Below, piece after piece: positions 49,786 through 63,254 of a DNA stretch of 64,000 nt. The stretch is taken from assembly GCA_013399855.1 (NCBI GenBank), contig VXAY01000172.1, forward strand, positions 2,333,934 to 2,397,933, given 5' to 3'. Position numbers and translations under genes: made by a program. Under the pieces are notes generated by a model. The model saw only the letters and a list, made by a program, of their open reading frames with translations, was not told where the DNA came from and made no database searches. Position 1 is the stretch's first letter; each line of letters begins with the position of its first letter. The DNA comes from Oxyruncus cristatus. Lineage: Eukaryota; Chordata; Aves; Passeriformes; Cotingidae.

Positions 49786-51179
49786 TGCTACGTTGTGGAA
49801 CACTAGGGGCTTTCTTCAACAGATTATCAAAAGCAGAACTTGAATTTAACGTTGACTTTCAGCTGCCTTGCTGACATCCAGATGGGGAGCAAGTTCCTAC
49901 ATTGGTAACTGGATCTATTACCATAACCCTAAATGTAGGATACCGAGAGAATTTTTTGAAGTCAGCAATGCAAAGAATTTCATCTAGTTGTTCAAATCAT
50001 CAGTTGGTCACAGAATAAAATAACAATTTTAAAACGGGTATCTTCTGCCTTTAATCAATGACTTCTGTCAAGAAAGTTATATACTGAGTTTGGTCCCCAC
50101 AGTCTTTGATATTTGAGTCAGCAAATAATGGAAACTCTTGTTTCAGATAGAGCATTACTGTTTTGAGTGTGTGATGATGCTTTTCAGCCTCTAAAATGCC
50201 CCATCAAATGACAGGCTGTACATGACTGTTCTAGATTAAATCAAAGTAATCCTTCTGAGCAATACTCCTACTTACTCAGAAAAACTAGTCCGTTCAGTGA
50301 CATATTGTCTAGAATTCTATGTGTAGATTTGATCATCTTTAAAAAAATAAAATGGAGAAAGCTTATCAATACATAAAGCTAAAAAAGTCAGGTAACTGAG
50401 ATTCTCAGACTATCGCTCCCTGTAGCAGAAGTCTGGTCTCCCAACCTATATTCCTTACAGCAGTAAGGAAAATAATCATACTGTAAATCTCCCAGAAGTG
50501 ACTTTTTAGAAGTTACAAGTAAAGATTATCAAGGTTGTCACTCACATGAAATTTCCACTTTTGAAGACTATGGAGCTGCTGCTTAAATCTTCCTCAAGAA
50601 CTCCACTCTTTCAGTGGAGGTGTGCTTTAACTTGTCTGACCGAGTGAAATTTGTTTCCCTTAGAGATACCAAGTTTCTGGAATATTTTGTTTTCTTACAA
50701 TTTTAATTCTCTCTTGTTTGCCTGTATGTGTACACACAAATGCCTTCTCACTTTTGCTACTGTTTTTCAAGAAAATTAGAAGAAGTCAAAACACAGAATC
50801 AGTTGTGTTTGCAGGTTCAAGTACCTTTCAGCAAAAGCACGTGCGCTGTTTTCCTTCAATTTATTTCCATTGAGGGAAATCCTAATCAGAGATGTTGCAC
50901 AAACAGATGAAGTCACCTAGCCTGCAAATTCATAATGTACACGTTTGTGAAACTTTCAAATTTAGGTTTTAGCTATACTTACTCAATGATTCTTATTTTT
51001 CTCCTGGGCTTTGCGGTGTTAAGTCTTCTTCATTAGCATTTTTCATTTCAGACTTGAGGATCTTCAGGTAATCACTTTTATTTGTATATTGAAGCAGCCT
51101 TTATTTGTATCAGGTAAGCATTCTGTTTGTAGGGTGCCTTTAGCAAGGGATCCTTTTAGTCTTAGGGTGTCAGCCTCTT

Positions 51180-52240
51180 GTCAGGTGTGGCCTCTGTATT
51201 GTTTGACCTTGAGCTGAATCTTTCACAGCTCCTGCCTTTCTGCTGGGCTTAATCAGCTGTCAGCTGGCCCCGGGAGAACCCGGCTTATCTCTTTTGCTTC
51301 TCTGTGGTGTGTATCATAGCTCTGAAAACTGAAGCACATCCCTTCCAACTGCAAACACCTGGTGGTCCTCTGATCACGGGATTAAACGTGACCCGAACAA
51401 ATCAAAAGGGGTACCACTAGGAGGTTAAATCAGAGCTGGGTGAACTGTGTAATCGCAAAGACTGACGATACCTGACAAATGCACTTACTTACAATGTTAC
51501 AGATTTGTTCGTTGTGAAAAACAATTGTGTGTATGTTTATGCAATCAAATACTAATCAATAGATTGACTACTCATAAATTGTGCTTAATGTTTGATCACT
51601 GAATCGTTCTCTTTTCCCAGTCTGAAGGGTGTAATCAAGAGAAAAAAAGAGAAAAATGAAATTATTTGCCATTGATCTCCTCAATGAGCATAGACTAACT
51701 GCATCTGGACAGAGCATTGTCATTTAATGTCAAGTCTGTAGTCTTGGAAGCTGTCCCACAGTAACATCTCCATGCTCTTACATGTTTGACAGGGAGTAAA
51801 GAGAGGGGGAGGTGTGAGTGAGCCCGGGTAGGAGCTGTTAGCATAGCTTCATCAGGAGTGCAGGTAAAATGTCTGCATTTTGTGTCAGATGTTCTAAACT
51901 AAATTGCTAACACAAACATCTAACAGCTTTTAGTGCTTGAATCTTTCTTTATGCTACATGTCTTATCTCAGAAAACAGAATTCAATAATAAAAGGCCTTT
52001 TGCCTCTTTTTCCTCCCACCCCATGGCTGTATAAAAAGCTGGTAGACTTCTGCAGTGTGAAAACAGCACTTTGCAAATGCTGTAAATTCCATTGTGCTTT
52101 CATTTCCAATTGCCTCCACTGCTGCTCGGGTTTGCTCTGCAAATTTCAAGCCCATTATGTGTGTGGAACAACTTGGTGACCTTTTGTCATCTGGCAAGGA
52201 AGCCAAAGGTGTAATTTAAATGCAGCAGGCTAATAGAAGT
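51180..52240. promoter_or_regulatory. Candidate intronic enhancer region
   Basis: About 1 kb stands out by composition. At 51250-51290 there are adjacent CAGCTG E-boxes (ATCAGCTGTCAGCTGGCC) followed by a CpG-containing segment; at 51370-51430 there is CpG-rich mixed text; and at 52020-52240 a block with TGCAAAT-type POU words, TAAT homeodomain words (GGCTAATAG, GTAATTTAAATG) and frames open on both strands. Such features are common in conserved developmental enhancers. No alignment was available, so this is inference. Confidence 0.3.
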
Positions 52241-55200
52241 TGTAGAAAACTTGCAAGTGTTTCCCTTTCGGTAGAGAATTAATGTTTTGTTCTGCAGAGC
52301 TGATAATTTTAAAAACATGTAGACTTAAAGTACTAAGAGCAAATTTCTCATGAAATAGGAAAAGCAACACAGAAATCTCTCTGTGAACTTGTTCAAAATC
52401 TTTCAGGAAAGTTGAATGTTGATTTGCCGTTATTAAGAATATGTAAATTTTATTTTAGTTTAATTTTATGACCAAATTATTGTATCTTAAAGTTTGAAAC
52501 CAAACCTTATTATAATAATTTAGTATTCTTCCTAGAAGACTCACAAAGATTTTATTTTTTATTAAAATTAATTAATTTTAAACTATTTTAAAATGGAATT
52601 TTGAGTGCTGTCATGTATCTAAGGAAGTTTGATAGCTCTGTGCATTATAGTATCTGCTAAATTAAAGCTGTGCATAGAATTTTAAGGTTTTAGTCCCTTG
52701 AATCTAGCAAATAAAAAAATTAGTAATTTTTCTTTCATCTCAATTTTTCAGTGTTCCGTCTGTGGGAAAACAATGTGTTTTTTAGAATGTAGAATTCTGC
52801 ATCCATAAAGCATTTTTCTCTTGAGAAAGGGTAGAACAGAAGCTTTTGATGAGAAATGTGAATATTATCACTTCATCTACATTGATAGTAGTTTAGTAAA
52901 AAAGACAACCCATATTTGACATGAATACCATTGATGTTGAATGTACTTATTTGCTAAAGATCCTAAAATGGAATTGTTGTCTAAGAAGTCCCAGTATTTT
53001 TTAAAGCATGCCATTCTTTCCAAAATAAATATTTTTTGTTCCTAAAATCTAGTCTCATAATGGAAATATTAGAATATTTACTTTCGTGTTTGTGATTTAA
53101 GTTGATTTAGTAATACTGCGAAGTGTTAAGTGCACAAATAAAAATTCACATTATACTTAATTGGAATGTGCTTCAAGGAAGCTATTAAGAAAAAAAACCC
53201 AAATAATTACCTGTCATAGATGATGATGCCTTCCCAAACTTGAATATTTGTGAAATGCTTAAAACTATATGTTTCAGTGTTTGCAAGTTCAGGTTGTTAG
53301 TTTAAAAGCAAATTATCGATAACTATTAGTTTTCTTAATTTTACAGTAGCTTGCAGCTAAATTTAAACCTCGACATTCCTAATTATTTTTCATCCCCGTG
53401 TTTTCAGGGCTGAATTCTTCAGGTGGTATAAGTTCTCTTTCCCAGGAATGATCTGGATATTGTTTCAAAAGTGTTTTAGCTTTGAAACACGTTTTTATAA
53501 GGTACCTGGTGCTGCAGGTACTGCTGAAGGATGTGAAGCCCCTAGGTTTGGTTTTCTCCTCCCTGAGAGCTGGTCTGGAGCCTGTGTAGTGCTTGGGTGC
53601 TCTCATCACCTCAGCAAGCTTTTGCCTCAAAGGGAAACAGTAGCTTCAGGGTTCAGCACTGGGGTGGTGATTAAGAGAGATTTTAGACTTTTATCTAAAA
53701 ACTATTGGAGACCTGGATTGAGTTCCCTCTTTTGCCTACTGGGATTCAAATTTCCTTCCCTAACCTCTCGGTTGTATTGACCTAGAAATGGAAAAAGTAA
53801 CGTGCAAAGAAGTTCTTTAAGAGATTAGTGGTATAACATTAACATTTAAAATTGGAGAGAGGCATTTTGACAAGTAACATGCTGTGAATCAGATTTTTGT
53901 TGCTGAAGGATTGTCAGCAAGGTTTCATCTTCCCTGTGTATATTTTGAAAAGCCAAGAGAATCAGATGTTCTTGTTTCGTAAGCCTACAGAGCCATGATT
54001 TTAACCTGTGCATTGAGGAAAGTGAAGTTCTAGCTGCCTTCAGAGCGTGGCCACATTATTCCCTGTCATTAACTCCATTTGGCTTAAGAACAAAATTTAT
54101 AAGCAGAACTCCAGGGTATAGAAAAATAACAGTAGGAGATGAATATGTAAGTAACAAATACTGCGTTTCCATGGAATTATGGCGCAGGAAGACAAATAAC
54201 TACATTTTACTTATATTACCATTGATGCAAATAGATGGTTCTCTGTGTTGTAACAGGGCAGAGAAAAATGCTACTGAAAATGCTTCTTAGGGGTTGAAGT
54301 CTGATGTAATGAATTATGTGTGCTCACGTCCATTGGCACGAGAGAAGAGTGTTTGGTTTTTTTTTTTAATTGCCAACTTTTGTACAATAGGGACACGTGA
54401 AATACGAAGACTGCTTAATGGGAATGTTTTTATTATATATTTCTTAAAAAAAGATATTTCTTCCCTAGATGATATATGCAAAGAAGCCATCAAGGACAAT
54501 GGTTCGGAGAATTAGTAATTAAGTTTCTGTAGAATATAACACACATTACTCTTACAATCCAGTGGAAAGCAGTGATTCTTGTAAATGTTGGTCAAATAAA
54601 ATCAGACTAACTGTAATAAAGGACAACTTTGTGATGTATATGGGAAAGGTTTAGGTCCTTTGCACACAACTCTCTGTTAGAAAATTGAAAAGCTGCAATT
54701 TTTTTATTTACTTTAGTAAGACCGACCTTTGAACCAAATACTTGGAATAGACTTCACCATTTACTTTTTGCTTGTGCTTACTGTTCAGAATGTATTTTTA
54801 TTATGGCTAAATTGACAAAAATAAGTTTGGGATTTAGTATTAATGTCCTCAACCTCAAGAGACAGTTTCTAGCACTGTGGTCAGATCATCAACACTCCGA
54901 CAGTTCAACTCAGTTCTTAAAAATCGGCATATAAGGTTTTAAAGCAGTTCCTTCTGGGCTATTCTGGTGCTTCACTGACCTTGAAAAGCCTTTTCTGTTA
55001 TGGAACTTTAGTCCTTTTTTCCCCTACTTGTTAAATTACACACAGTGTTTATAAAGGAAGAGAGAGAAGAGTTATGAAAATAAACTAACATAGACAGATT
55101 TCAAACAAATAGTGACTTCTGGTGTGATTCTTAAGTTTCCCACAGTGAAGGAACAGTGTCAAAGCGGCCTACAAATAGATCAACAGAGAGATTGAATGCA

Positions 55201-58200
55201 GATCTAGATGGAGATGAAAAGCATCTGGTAGCACTGTAATGTTATCATGAGATGAAAGCTTCATTGTCCCTAAGTTTGTATTCATGTTGTACCAGTTAGC
55301 AATTTCAGTTGTTACTATTTTACAATTTTGCACTTGAAGCTTATATTTTGAGCAGGTAAAAATGTAACTTCTTCACTTGCTTTTTCTTGATGAATTTGTG
55401 AACACTCTTCTAGAATTCTGACTTGTGTAAACGGAAAAAAAACCCCTCTAAACAGAAACTTCAATAAAACTGTTATTTCCAGCTCTAGTGCAGCTTATGG
55501 ACTTAACACAAAGTCACTTTACTTACCAACAGAGGGGATTATCACTGAATACCTTATTTAAAACAATGAATGGATTTCCAAATGTGAAAAATAAACTCTG
55601 TGCTGGAGAAAATACTTTTGAGGAGATATCTAATAATACTCAGTATCCCTCCTTTTAAAATTTTGCTGCAATGGGAAGTCTTTCTTCATTTGTTAATCTG
55701 AGCCCTTTCGATCCCAGCTGTCTGTTACCATCCCTGATTCCAGTTTCTTCTTCTCTTCCTCATAGGACTTTTCTGTCTTCTTTCAAAAGAAAACAGATGA
55801 AATGCAACCTCATCTTCCCTGTTTCTCAGGTCTTTCACATAGTTGTGCCCAAATTCTCTGTTTTCTCCCTTATTATAACCACAGAAGGCTTATTTTGATT
55901 TACGTTGTTTAACACTGTTTTTACCCACTATCGTAATTTTGTCTCGTAATCTGCATCACACCTCAGTGCTTCATTTTCCTTCTTTACATTACATTTTCTC
56001 TTAAATCAGAATTTTCTAGTTCATAACTGAAAAGCATATCTTTGGGTCAGCATGAAACAAAATGGGTTGAAGTGGTTTTTTTTTAATGTGAAATGGATGA
56101 CAAAATAGGGTTTAGATTTTTTCTTAAGTGAATTTGGTTGCTTTACTTCAATGTCTTTAAACAGCATTTTGTAGGAAGGAGATTCATAAATTTATTGTAT
56201 AATAAGGATTAAACAACACTCCTTTGTTTGTCTCAAACCTGCAAAGTATTTTGGTTTGGAAAATATTGTTATCAAAACATTTAAGTTAGTTGCTCTCTCC
56301 AGATTTTCATCAAGCTTGTATCAACCAGTTCTTTCTGTGCGACTGTTCTAAGGTACAGTCGGTTGCATCTCCATCCACTTACAGATCTAAAGCATCACCT
56401 ACGTCTTCTCAGCCCACCATTCGGCTGGTGAGATCCTTTTGCCTTGCCCTGACAAAGGCAGTCTTGTCCTTCACCCATCCACTCAGGATTATACCGTAAA
56501 GGAATGATATTTCTAGTCCATCCTTATGTACCTTTGTAATATCACACATTTAATTTTTCAGTTGGTTCCCTCCTTCTCTGTTATACCACACAGAAGCTAC
56601 TTGTTTTCCCTTTCATGGTACTTCACGACTTATTCCCACTCAGTTGTCACTGGTTTACTATTCACGATTTCTAACAGGCTGAACCTTACTCCAATACCCA
56701 TTGTAATCGGTTTAACTCTGTCATAAACTGATTTAGACTGAGTCCCTCCTAGAACATCAGTAAACTGTTCAAATAAGTCACAATTAGGAAAAATGTGCTA
56801 TCATCACCTTCTCTTGGTATGTCACAGCCCTTTGAGAATTTAGGGGGAGTGTTATCCAGCTGCTCACTTTATGTTGTATCTCTTTTGTGGACTTGCAGCA
56901 TGATCTCAATTAAATTTGAGACCTAAATGAACAGTGTCAGGTTGACTGTACTTAAATTCCTGGTTCAATAAAATAATATGATGAATAATATCCATAGGGA
57001 TAATCTGTCACGATTTTAAAATACCAGAAAACTTAAGTAATAGCTGCAGTTGTGACAGACTGAGTGTTTCAAGTGTGCAGTGTATACTGTGACTGCTGAA
57101 TCAAGTCATCTTTGTTTTAAACTTTCCATTTTGTGTTCTACCATTGAAGCTAGGAATCGAAAGTTTCCTTTTCTATGAGTGACAAGAATCAGAGAATGAA
57201 TGTGTACTTGTATTTAATTTTCGGCAATTTACAATTTGCAAGCAATTTGAAATTTATTCTTGGCATTGAATAAAAGACTTCTGGAGAAATAATCAAAGAT
57301 TTAAAATTTTGAACTTGCAGTTTGAGAGATGGAAGTCAGAAAGTTTTCTTGAGGTCCTTCTTTAGTAGTAAGAATACGTTTTCTAACAACAGTGAATGTT
57401 TATTAATGGGGAACTGGATAGCTGCTTGAAAATTCTGTTAGATGTCTTGGAAATGTTCTGCTGAAAAGAACTAGTTAAAATGTCAATAAGAAGAATATTA
57501 TTGTAGGTTCATAATTTCTTGTAGGTATCATGTCTTCTATAATTTGAGATTTTGTAATGTGTTTGGCCTTTACATGCATTTATATGTGTATGCATTTGGG
57601 CTTCATCTATGTCAGATGAAGTTTCTTGCTTATGAAGTTAACTTTTGTCTTGATGAGGATTTGTGCTATTTAGGGTTTAGATCTGATCTCACACCCCTGT
57701 CAGCTGTTGCTGGAAATGATAGAGACATTTGGAATCTGGAAGAATCAGCTTCGCAAAATCATCGTGACTCCTTGAAAGAGTGGTGCCAGGTTCCCAAATG
57801 AGTCAAGCCATATTTGAAAAATCTGTGGATCCAATTTACATTTTTTCTGAGAGGATCATAAAGGGATGTGTTGATAATCCAAAAGTCTCTTCTTGGCTAC
57901 CAAGCAAATTGCCGTGCTGTTGGGTAGCTTCCATCCAGTGTCTTGTTTTTAATAGTACAACTCTGTGTGCTAGTGCAAACGAAAGTAGGGACAACCATGG
58001 TATGATTAGCACGGCAGCATAAAGAAAGTATATGTTTTTTTTTCTAAAGCCAATAATGAGGGGTTAAAATGATATAAGTTGATGTTAGAAACTCCCTTTA
58101 ATGTGGTGAGATTGCATGAGAGATACAAGTTTTTGGGAAGCTTGCAGGATGGAAATCAAAGCATTACTTGCTGTGTTTTGGATGGCATTCCTCCTTTCCC

Positions 58201-58789
58201 ACCTAAGACAAAGGATCTATTGCAGTTCTGTATCCCTGTATCAATTAAATTCCTTGTAACCTAATTTATTCTAGACAGAGCGCATTTTTCTATTTGCATG
58301 TGTTCTGTTATTTTGCTACTCATAAATTCTCAGTCTAGAGAATAACCTTTACAAAAGATGAATAAGAATTTTCTGCATTTTATTATCTTCAAAGTTCCAC
58401 TGGTGTTTTGCATTTTTGGAAAGTAAAAGATCCAAGGTTTAATGTTCTCCGTGATGCTGACAAATTAAGTTACGGGTCTTACCTTAGCAATTGAAGTAAA
58501 TAGGGACCATAAAGGCTGTTATTCATCTTCTGCTATTATTTTTCCTGAATAATGAAGCAGTGGAAACACTAAAGAATTGTTTTTGTGTCAGACTGCTTTA
58601 GTCTTTGTTACCTCTAACATGTGCAAATTAAGTATATATTAAGAATGTACATTTCTTATTGGGTGATTGAATGGAACTTCTGTTATTGTCAGTAAGTTGC
58701 TTTCATAATTTTCTATACATTATTTTAAAAATTGACTACCCAGTAACATTGTTCCATAAAGCACACAGAACTTTTTATCTGTTTTATAG

Positions 58790-58979
58790 GGCTGTGACTC
58801 TCAAATGAGCATGTCAGAAGTGTCCTGCAGTGAAAGTACCTCCTCTTGTCAGTCCCTGGTACATGGCTCAGCTCCAGAAATCCTCATTGGCCTCCTTTAT
58901 AATGCTACAACTGGAAGATTATCAGCAGAAGTGATAAAAGGCAGCCACTTCAAAAACTTGGCAGCGAACAGACCACCCA
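58790..58979 (+). CDS. SYT14: SYT14 coding exon: inter-C2 linker and start of C2B
   Basis: The exon starts after the AG at 58788-58789 with [20 protein letters not shown], a serine-rich linker, then enters the C2B domain at [20 protein letters not shown] followed by [15 protein letters not shown]. It ends at 58979 with one base of an Asn codon, completed at 63255 (donor GTGAGT at 58980). C2B loop 1 lacks the usual Asp pair (AANRPP-NTYVK in place of the SDPYVK pattern), so calcium binding by C2B is unlikely. The acidic serine cluster in the linker is a plausible kinase target (inference). Confidence 0.96.
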
Positions 58980-61900
58980 GTGAGTGAAAATCTTTTTTCA
59001 TCCTAATGCTTCTGTACTGGTGGGGCTCTTGGTAGCAAGGACTTCAATCCTATCACTTAGTCTTACCCAATCAAAATGAAATAGAGCAATCATCAACTAA
59101 TCTGTTTCATGTTTTATATTCCTAGTCAGTTGGGAAATAGCAAAAATCTAAAATTCAAAATATTAATTGTAAGTTGACAAGCCTGTTTTAATTTTTCATG
59201 ATGACTGACTAATAAATTACCTTTATCATAATGATTAATTGCTAAATTACTAATGCCTCACATCACAGGCCAAGAATAAAAAGTCAGTGTTTAAAGAGAA
59301 AGTACATGCCAGTTAATATTAATATAAACACTCTGAACAGTTATTGCTGTTCCTAGAGGGGTTGATACTGCAGTCATTAATTGCTTATGTGCCTGTATAT
59401 ATGTAGTAATATATGTAGCTTGGGAATGTCAGTGAAGACAACAGAGAAACCACTTGAGGCCTTTCACATATTTACTGTACAGAAGGAATGTTCACCATCA
59501 GAAAGGACTTGAACTGTGTGTTGAAGCATTTGTTCAAAAATACATTTGTCTGAAATATCTGTGAACTTTATATACTTCTAAACTGGGGCCAGATGGAATG
59601 TCACACGCAGAGAATGTTATTACTGTTTCTAGTTCTTTGATACAGCTTGAGAAAGTTCAGTAACGAACTTCTTTTAAAAAATATTTTTAATTGTTTTTAA
59701 GATGATGAGTCTGATTTACTTAGGTGTTAATGAGACATAGCTACCCGTTCCTTTTGATTTTGTCTGGAGGCTCAGGCTTTAGCCACTTTTTCTGTTTCTT
59801 AAACCTGAGATTAGTATGGCACTAGCAGATTATCTGGCACTACTGGATTATGTAGCAGGCTGCCAACACTTTGTAAGTGGTTTGCACATCTCCCATTGTC
59901 TCTAGAGTTTAGGAAATAAGCCAGTGACAACTTGATACTGATGCTCTCTCATCTTTCCTGCTTTCTTGACCCATGTTAATTGTATTCATTAATTGGTTCA
60001 CCTTACTCTGCTTTGCTTTCTCTATACTTTTCACACTGATGGAGCCAGACTTTGTTGGCATGGCCAGAGAAGGAAGGTGAAAAATGAATCTTTAACACTT
60101 TTGTATAATTAGGTAGCTGCCCCAGAGTCACCTGTTTGCAGATAAGGTATGGAAATAGATGGGGAAAGCCAAGGAGGTCCAAGGACGCTGGGATGGGAGA
60201 AGGAATGAAAGGGAGAGAAGACCTGGAGAGAGGGATCATGTGTTCCCTTTAAGCAAAAACAGATGCTTATCTTTCTGGAATCTCAGAGATAGGCAATTTT
60301 TATTCAATATTTAGAATACACAAATTAGGAGGGGTTCAGTACTTGTTTTGAAAACAGAGGTGTTCATTCCCTACTATGTTAATTCCCAAAATATGCTCTG
60401 TGGGCCTGTGCTGTGTAGCTAATAGTTGTGTGTGCGAATGGGGTCAAAAATCTGTTTCAGATGGCAAGAAAGCAGCATAGAAATTGGCACGTAGCCCTGT
60501 AATGCCATGTTCTGTCTAATCTTTTTGGAGGGGAAATATTTCATGTTATCTTTTGTCATCTTCTGTGAAGGATAGGGGAAAGTTTGATATTCATAATAAT
60601 AATAGTCCAGTTGTGTTTAAGCAAATGTGGGTTTGGAGTTCTGTTGTTTCTTAGAAAGCTGGAAACTAATGCACTTTCTGGGTCTGGTATAACCATGCAC
60701 AGGATGTAGTGGAATCCAGATTTCTCCTGTGAGGTCTTTTGTGCCATTCCCCTCCCCTCACCCCAGTAGTGGTGCCACCTTCTTTTAAACTCCTGGACCC
60801 AGGTGCATACCACTGCCCTTTCCTAACTCCTTGACACCTACCAGCCTCAATCTGTGCCATCATTTCCACAAAATGAAAACTAAGGCCCGTAAGGGATGAT
60901 GATGAAATGTTCTGGTCAGATTGGTTTTTCAGAGTGCCTGTGGTCCAAAACCCTGAGAAGTACTGAAAAGTACATGTGCAGTTCAGTTTTCATTCATTTA
61001 TTGAGAAACAATGACAGAAATGGAAGCAATTATTCTTTCCCACACATGATCCTTTCTGTAGTCTAAGAGTTGTGAATCTGTGAATTTTTGTGAAGTGCTT
61101 CTGCAGCAAAAATAAACTGAATACTAAATTTCTACTTCTTGGTAGTACAAACTCCTCTGCTGCATATTTATATGTTTTATAGTAACTAATTTAACAACTG
61201 AGTACAGGCAAATAGGCCAAATCCTGCAGGTGGTAACAGTGGATGTTGGAGTGTGTCTTTGTTTCTCTGTGTGACAGTTAATATTTCGTCTGAGAAAAAA
61301 ATGCTTCATAGTATTCTTTAAAGTTTTGTTGAAACAGGGTATGAGCTTTTGCATATTAAATGCATGTGTGTGTATGCATGCACACACACATTAAATCCAT
61401 AATTACATGGATTTTAACAAGTGAGATCTTTACATTCTAAATAGAGACCCATAGTTAGATTTCAGATATAAGTGCCCCTCAGCTATTTTTAGAGATTAGG
61501 TCAGAGTCATTCTCATGCCCAGGTTCATCACTACTCAAGAACTAAAGTACAACAATCAGATATCAGTAACTATAAAAGCTAAGGGCAAAACCAGCTTAGT
61601 TTTAAGTTCAGTGATTTTTCATTTTATTGCTTTTAATAGGTGAAGTTTAATTACTATGTGCAGTTTTTCTAAATATGCTGGAGTTTGCATGAAAAAGAAT
61701 AAGGTTTGATTAAAAGGATACAGTGATTTTTATCCAATCTGCTACAACCTAATCATTTGCATGATTCTTGCTATGTTGAGTGTGTTTTAGAACCCAGTGG
61801 CTATTTGTGCTAAGAAAACCCATTATGTAAGTGGTGTAATTTTTGTTAAAGATTACACAAAAACTGCACAAAATTTTCATTTCCTTAAATTTTACCTGAC

Positions 61901-63254
61901 AATCCTTTTGTTCAGTCCTTTTTCTGATCTATGCTGCTAAGGTTTTGTGTTCTTCCACTCCAGTGAATATTGTTTCCTCTTAAACTTTAACCTTTGATCC
62001 TCTCTCACCCAACTACTGACATCTGGTCATTATTTCTTTTACTGCTTTCCACCCCCTGTTGTCAGACGGACTGTTCTGTTGTCTAAAACACTTGATAGGT
62101 GGACAGGTTTATATAATCCGAGGTGAGTTCCTGTAGAAACTAATTGGATGTTGTCTTTTTCATGCAAAAGAAAATGTGCCAGCAGTAAAATTTCCATGGC
62201 TGCCTGCCATATCAGTTTATAAATGTATATGTTTATTTTTTGTGGCACTCTCTGATGCAAAAGTTGCATTTATCTCTGATTATGGATGTTGGGATTTCAG
62301 TGTACCTACAAAGTGAAAATATTCGTTTCTTTTTACATAAACTCCAATCTTTAATTAATATTATCCATTAACAAGAATAAGACAGGAATAAAGAATGAAA
62401 CACAAGATTGTTTTATACAGTTTTATGTTGCCTATCATCAGACAACTTCATGAAATGTGCATCCGTCTGCAGGAGCATGGTTTGGTGCTTCTGGTCAAAG
62501 GAAAATAGAGCTTTAAAAATAAGGGTTTATACCCAAATGCTAATTCCTCATGTGTGCTAACTACATTATTTGCATCAACTTCTTAAATGTACTGCTTAAG
62601 ATTACTGTATAAACTACATTTTAAACAACCGTCTTGAATTATGCAAAAACTTGTTTCTCTTTAAACATATATTTAATGTATTCCTTCATGAATCTAGGAA
62701 TTAGTGGGGTTTTTGTATTGTGTGAACTTCCGTCTTTGAATGAACTTTGCTACATTTTGGTCTTCAAAATAAATAAAACTGAAAAGCCCAAAGTGAGAAC
62801 CACATCCATGCAGAGATTATTCTTAAGCATTTTATTCTGGCTGTTTTGATATAGTCACTGCGTATCGATGTTATCTTTTTTTTCCTCTTCATTAGTTGCC
62901 TTTATTCCACTTCATTTATTCATATTCTTTGAAAATTCAGTGGTATGCTTTATGGTGTTGTGCCTGGTTGGAGCTTGCTAAGTGTTAATGCAATTTAAGT
63001 TTGTTTAGACTAAATAAAGGGGATCAATGGGAAGAGGATTATGAGGTATACCTTTAACGTGACCCGTGTACATAGTAATGAAGCTAGTTAATTTCTTAGT
63101 GTGTTTGTAATATTTTGCTTACTTGTCATCTTTCCATGTGTCTAAACTAAGCTGTGTTTAGTCACCCTGGTATAAACCATATCCTTGTTTCTTGTACATT
63201 CTCCAAAACTTTCGTTCTAAGATACTGACATTCCAAATATGATTTATTTTTTAG
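58980..63254 (+). other. SYT14: SYT14 last coding intron, 4.3 kb
   Basis: The intron runs from GTGAGT at 58980 to the AG at 63253-63254, preceded by a T-rich tract. It contains a CA/TG palindromic microsatellite at 61363-61390 and otherwise AT-rich unique DNA. I see no exon, RNA gene or retroelement that I can support. Confidence 0.85.
61363..61390. repeat. Palindromic (TG)n-GCATGC-(CA)n repeat
   Basis: A TG-rich arm, TGTGTGTAT, meets a CA-rich arm, ACACACACA, across a central GCATGC. The whole 28 bases is a near-perfect inverted repeat of alternating purine and pyrimidine, a form that favours cruciform or Z-DNA. Confidence 0.8.

Larger units (their letters stand above)
44043..58789 (+). other. 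SYT14: SYT14 intron, 14.7 kb
   Basis: The intron runs from the GTGAGT donor to the AG at 58788-58789. It contains a (TA)n repeat, the longest CR1 copy of the window (45255-45913), a diverged CR1 (49441-49785), a perfect 13-bp hairpin at 48204-48235, and two blocks with enhancer-like composition (49020-49330, 51180-52240). Stretches at 55680-55870 and 56290-56720 are pyrimidine-rich with no coding character. No exon could be supported. Confidence 0.85.

Noticed and set aside
53448..53780. 110-codon + frame in GC-richer intron
   Set aside because: No family character, and the same region is also open on the other strand, which suggests composition rather than coding.
55147..55239. 30-codon protein-like frame after an acceptor-like CCCACAG (EGTVSKRPTNRSTERLNADL and on)
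   Set aside because: The phase does not fit the upstream SYT14 donor at 44042 (it would give an immediate stop), and an in-frame stop lies just before it.
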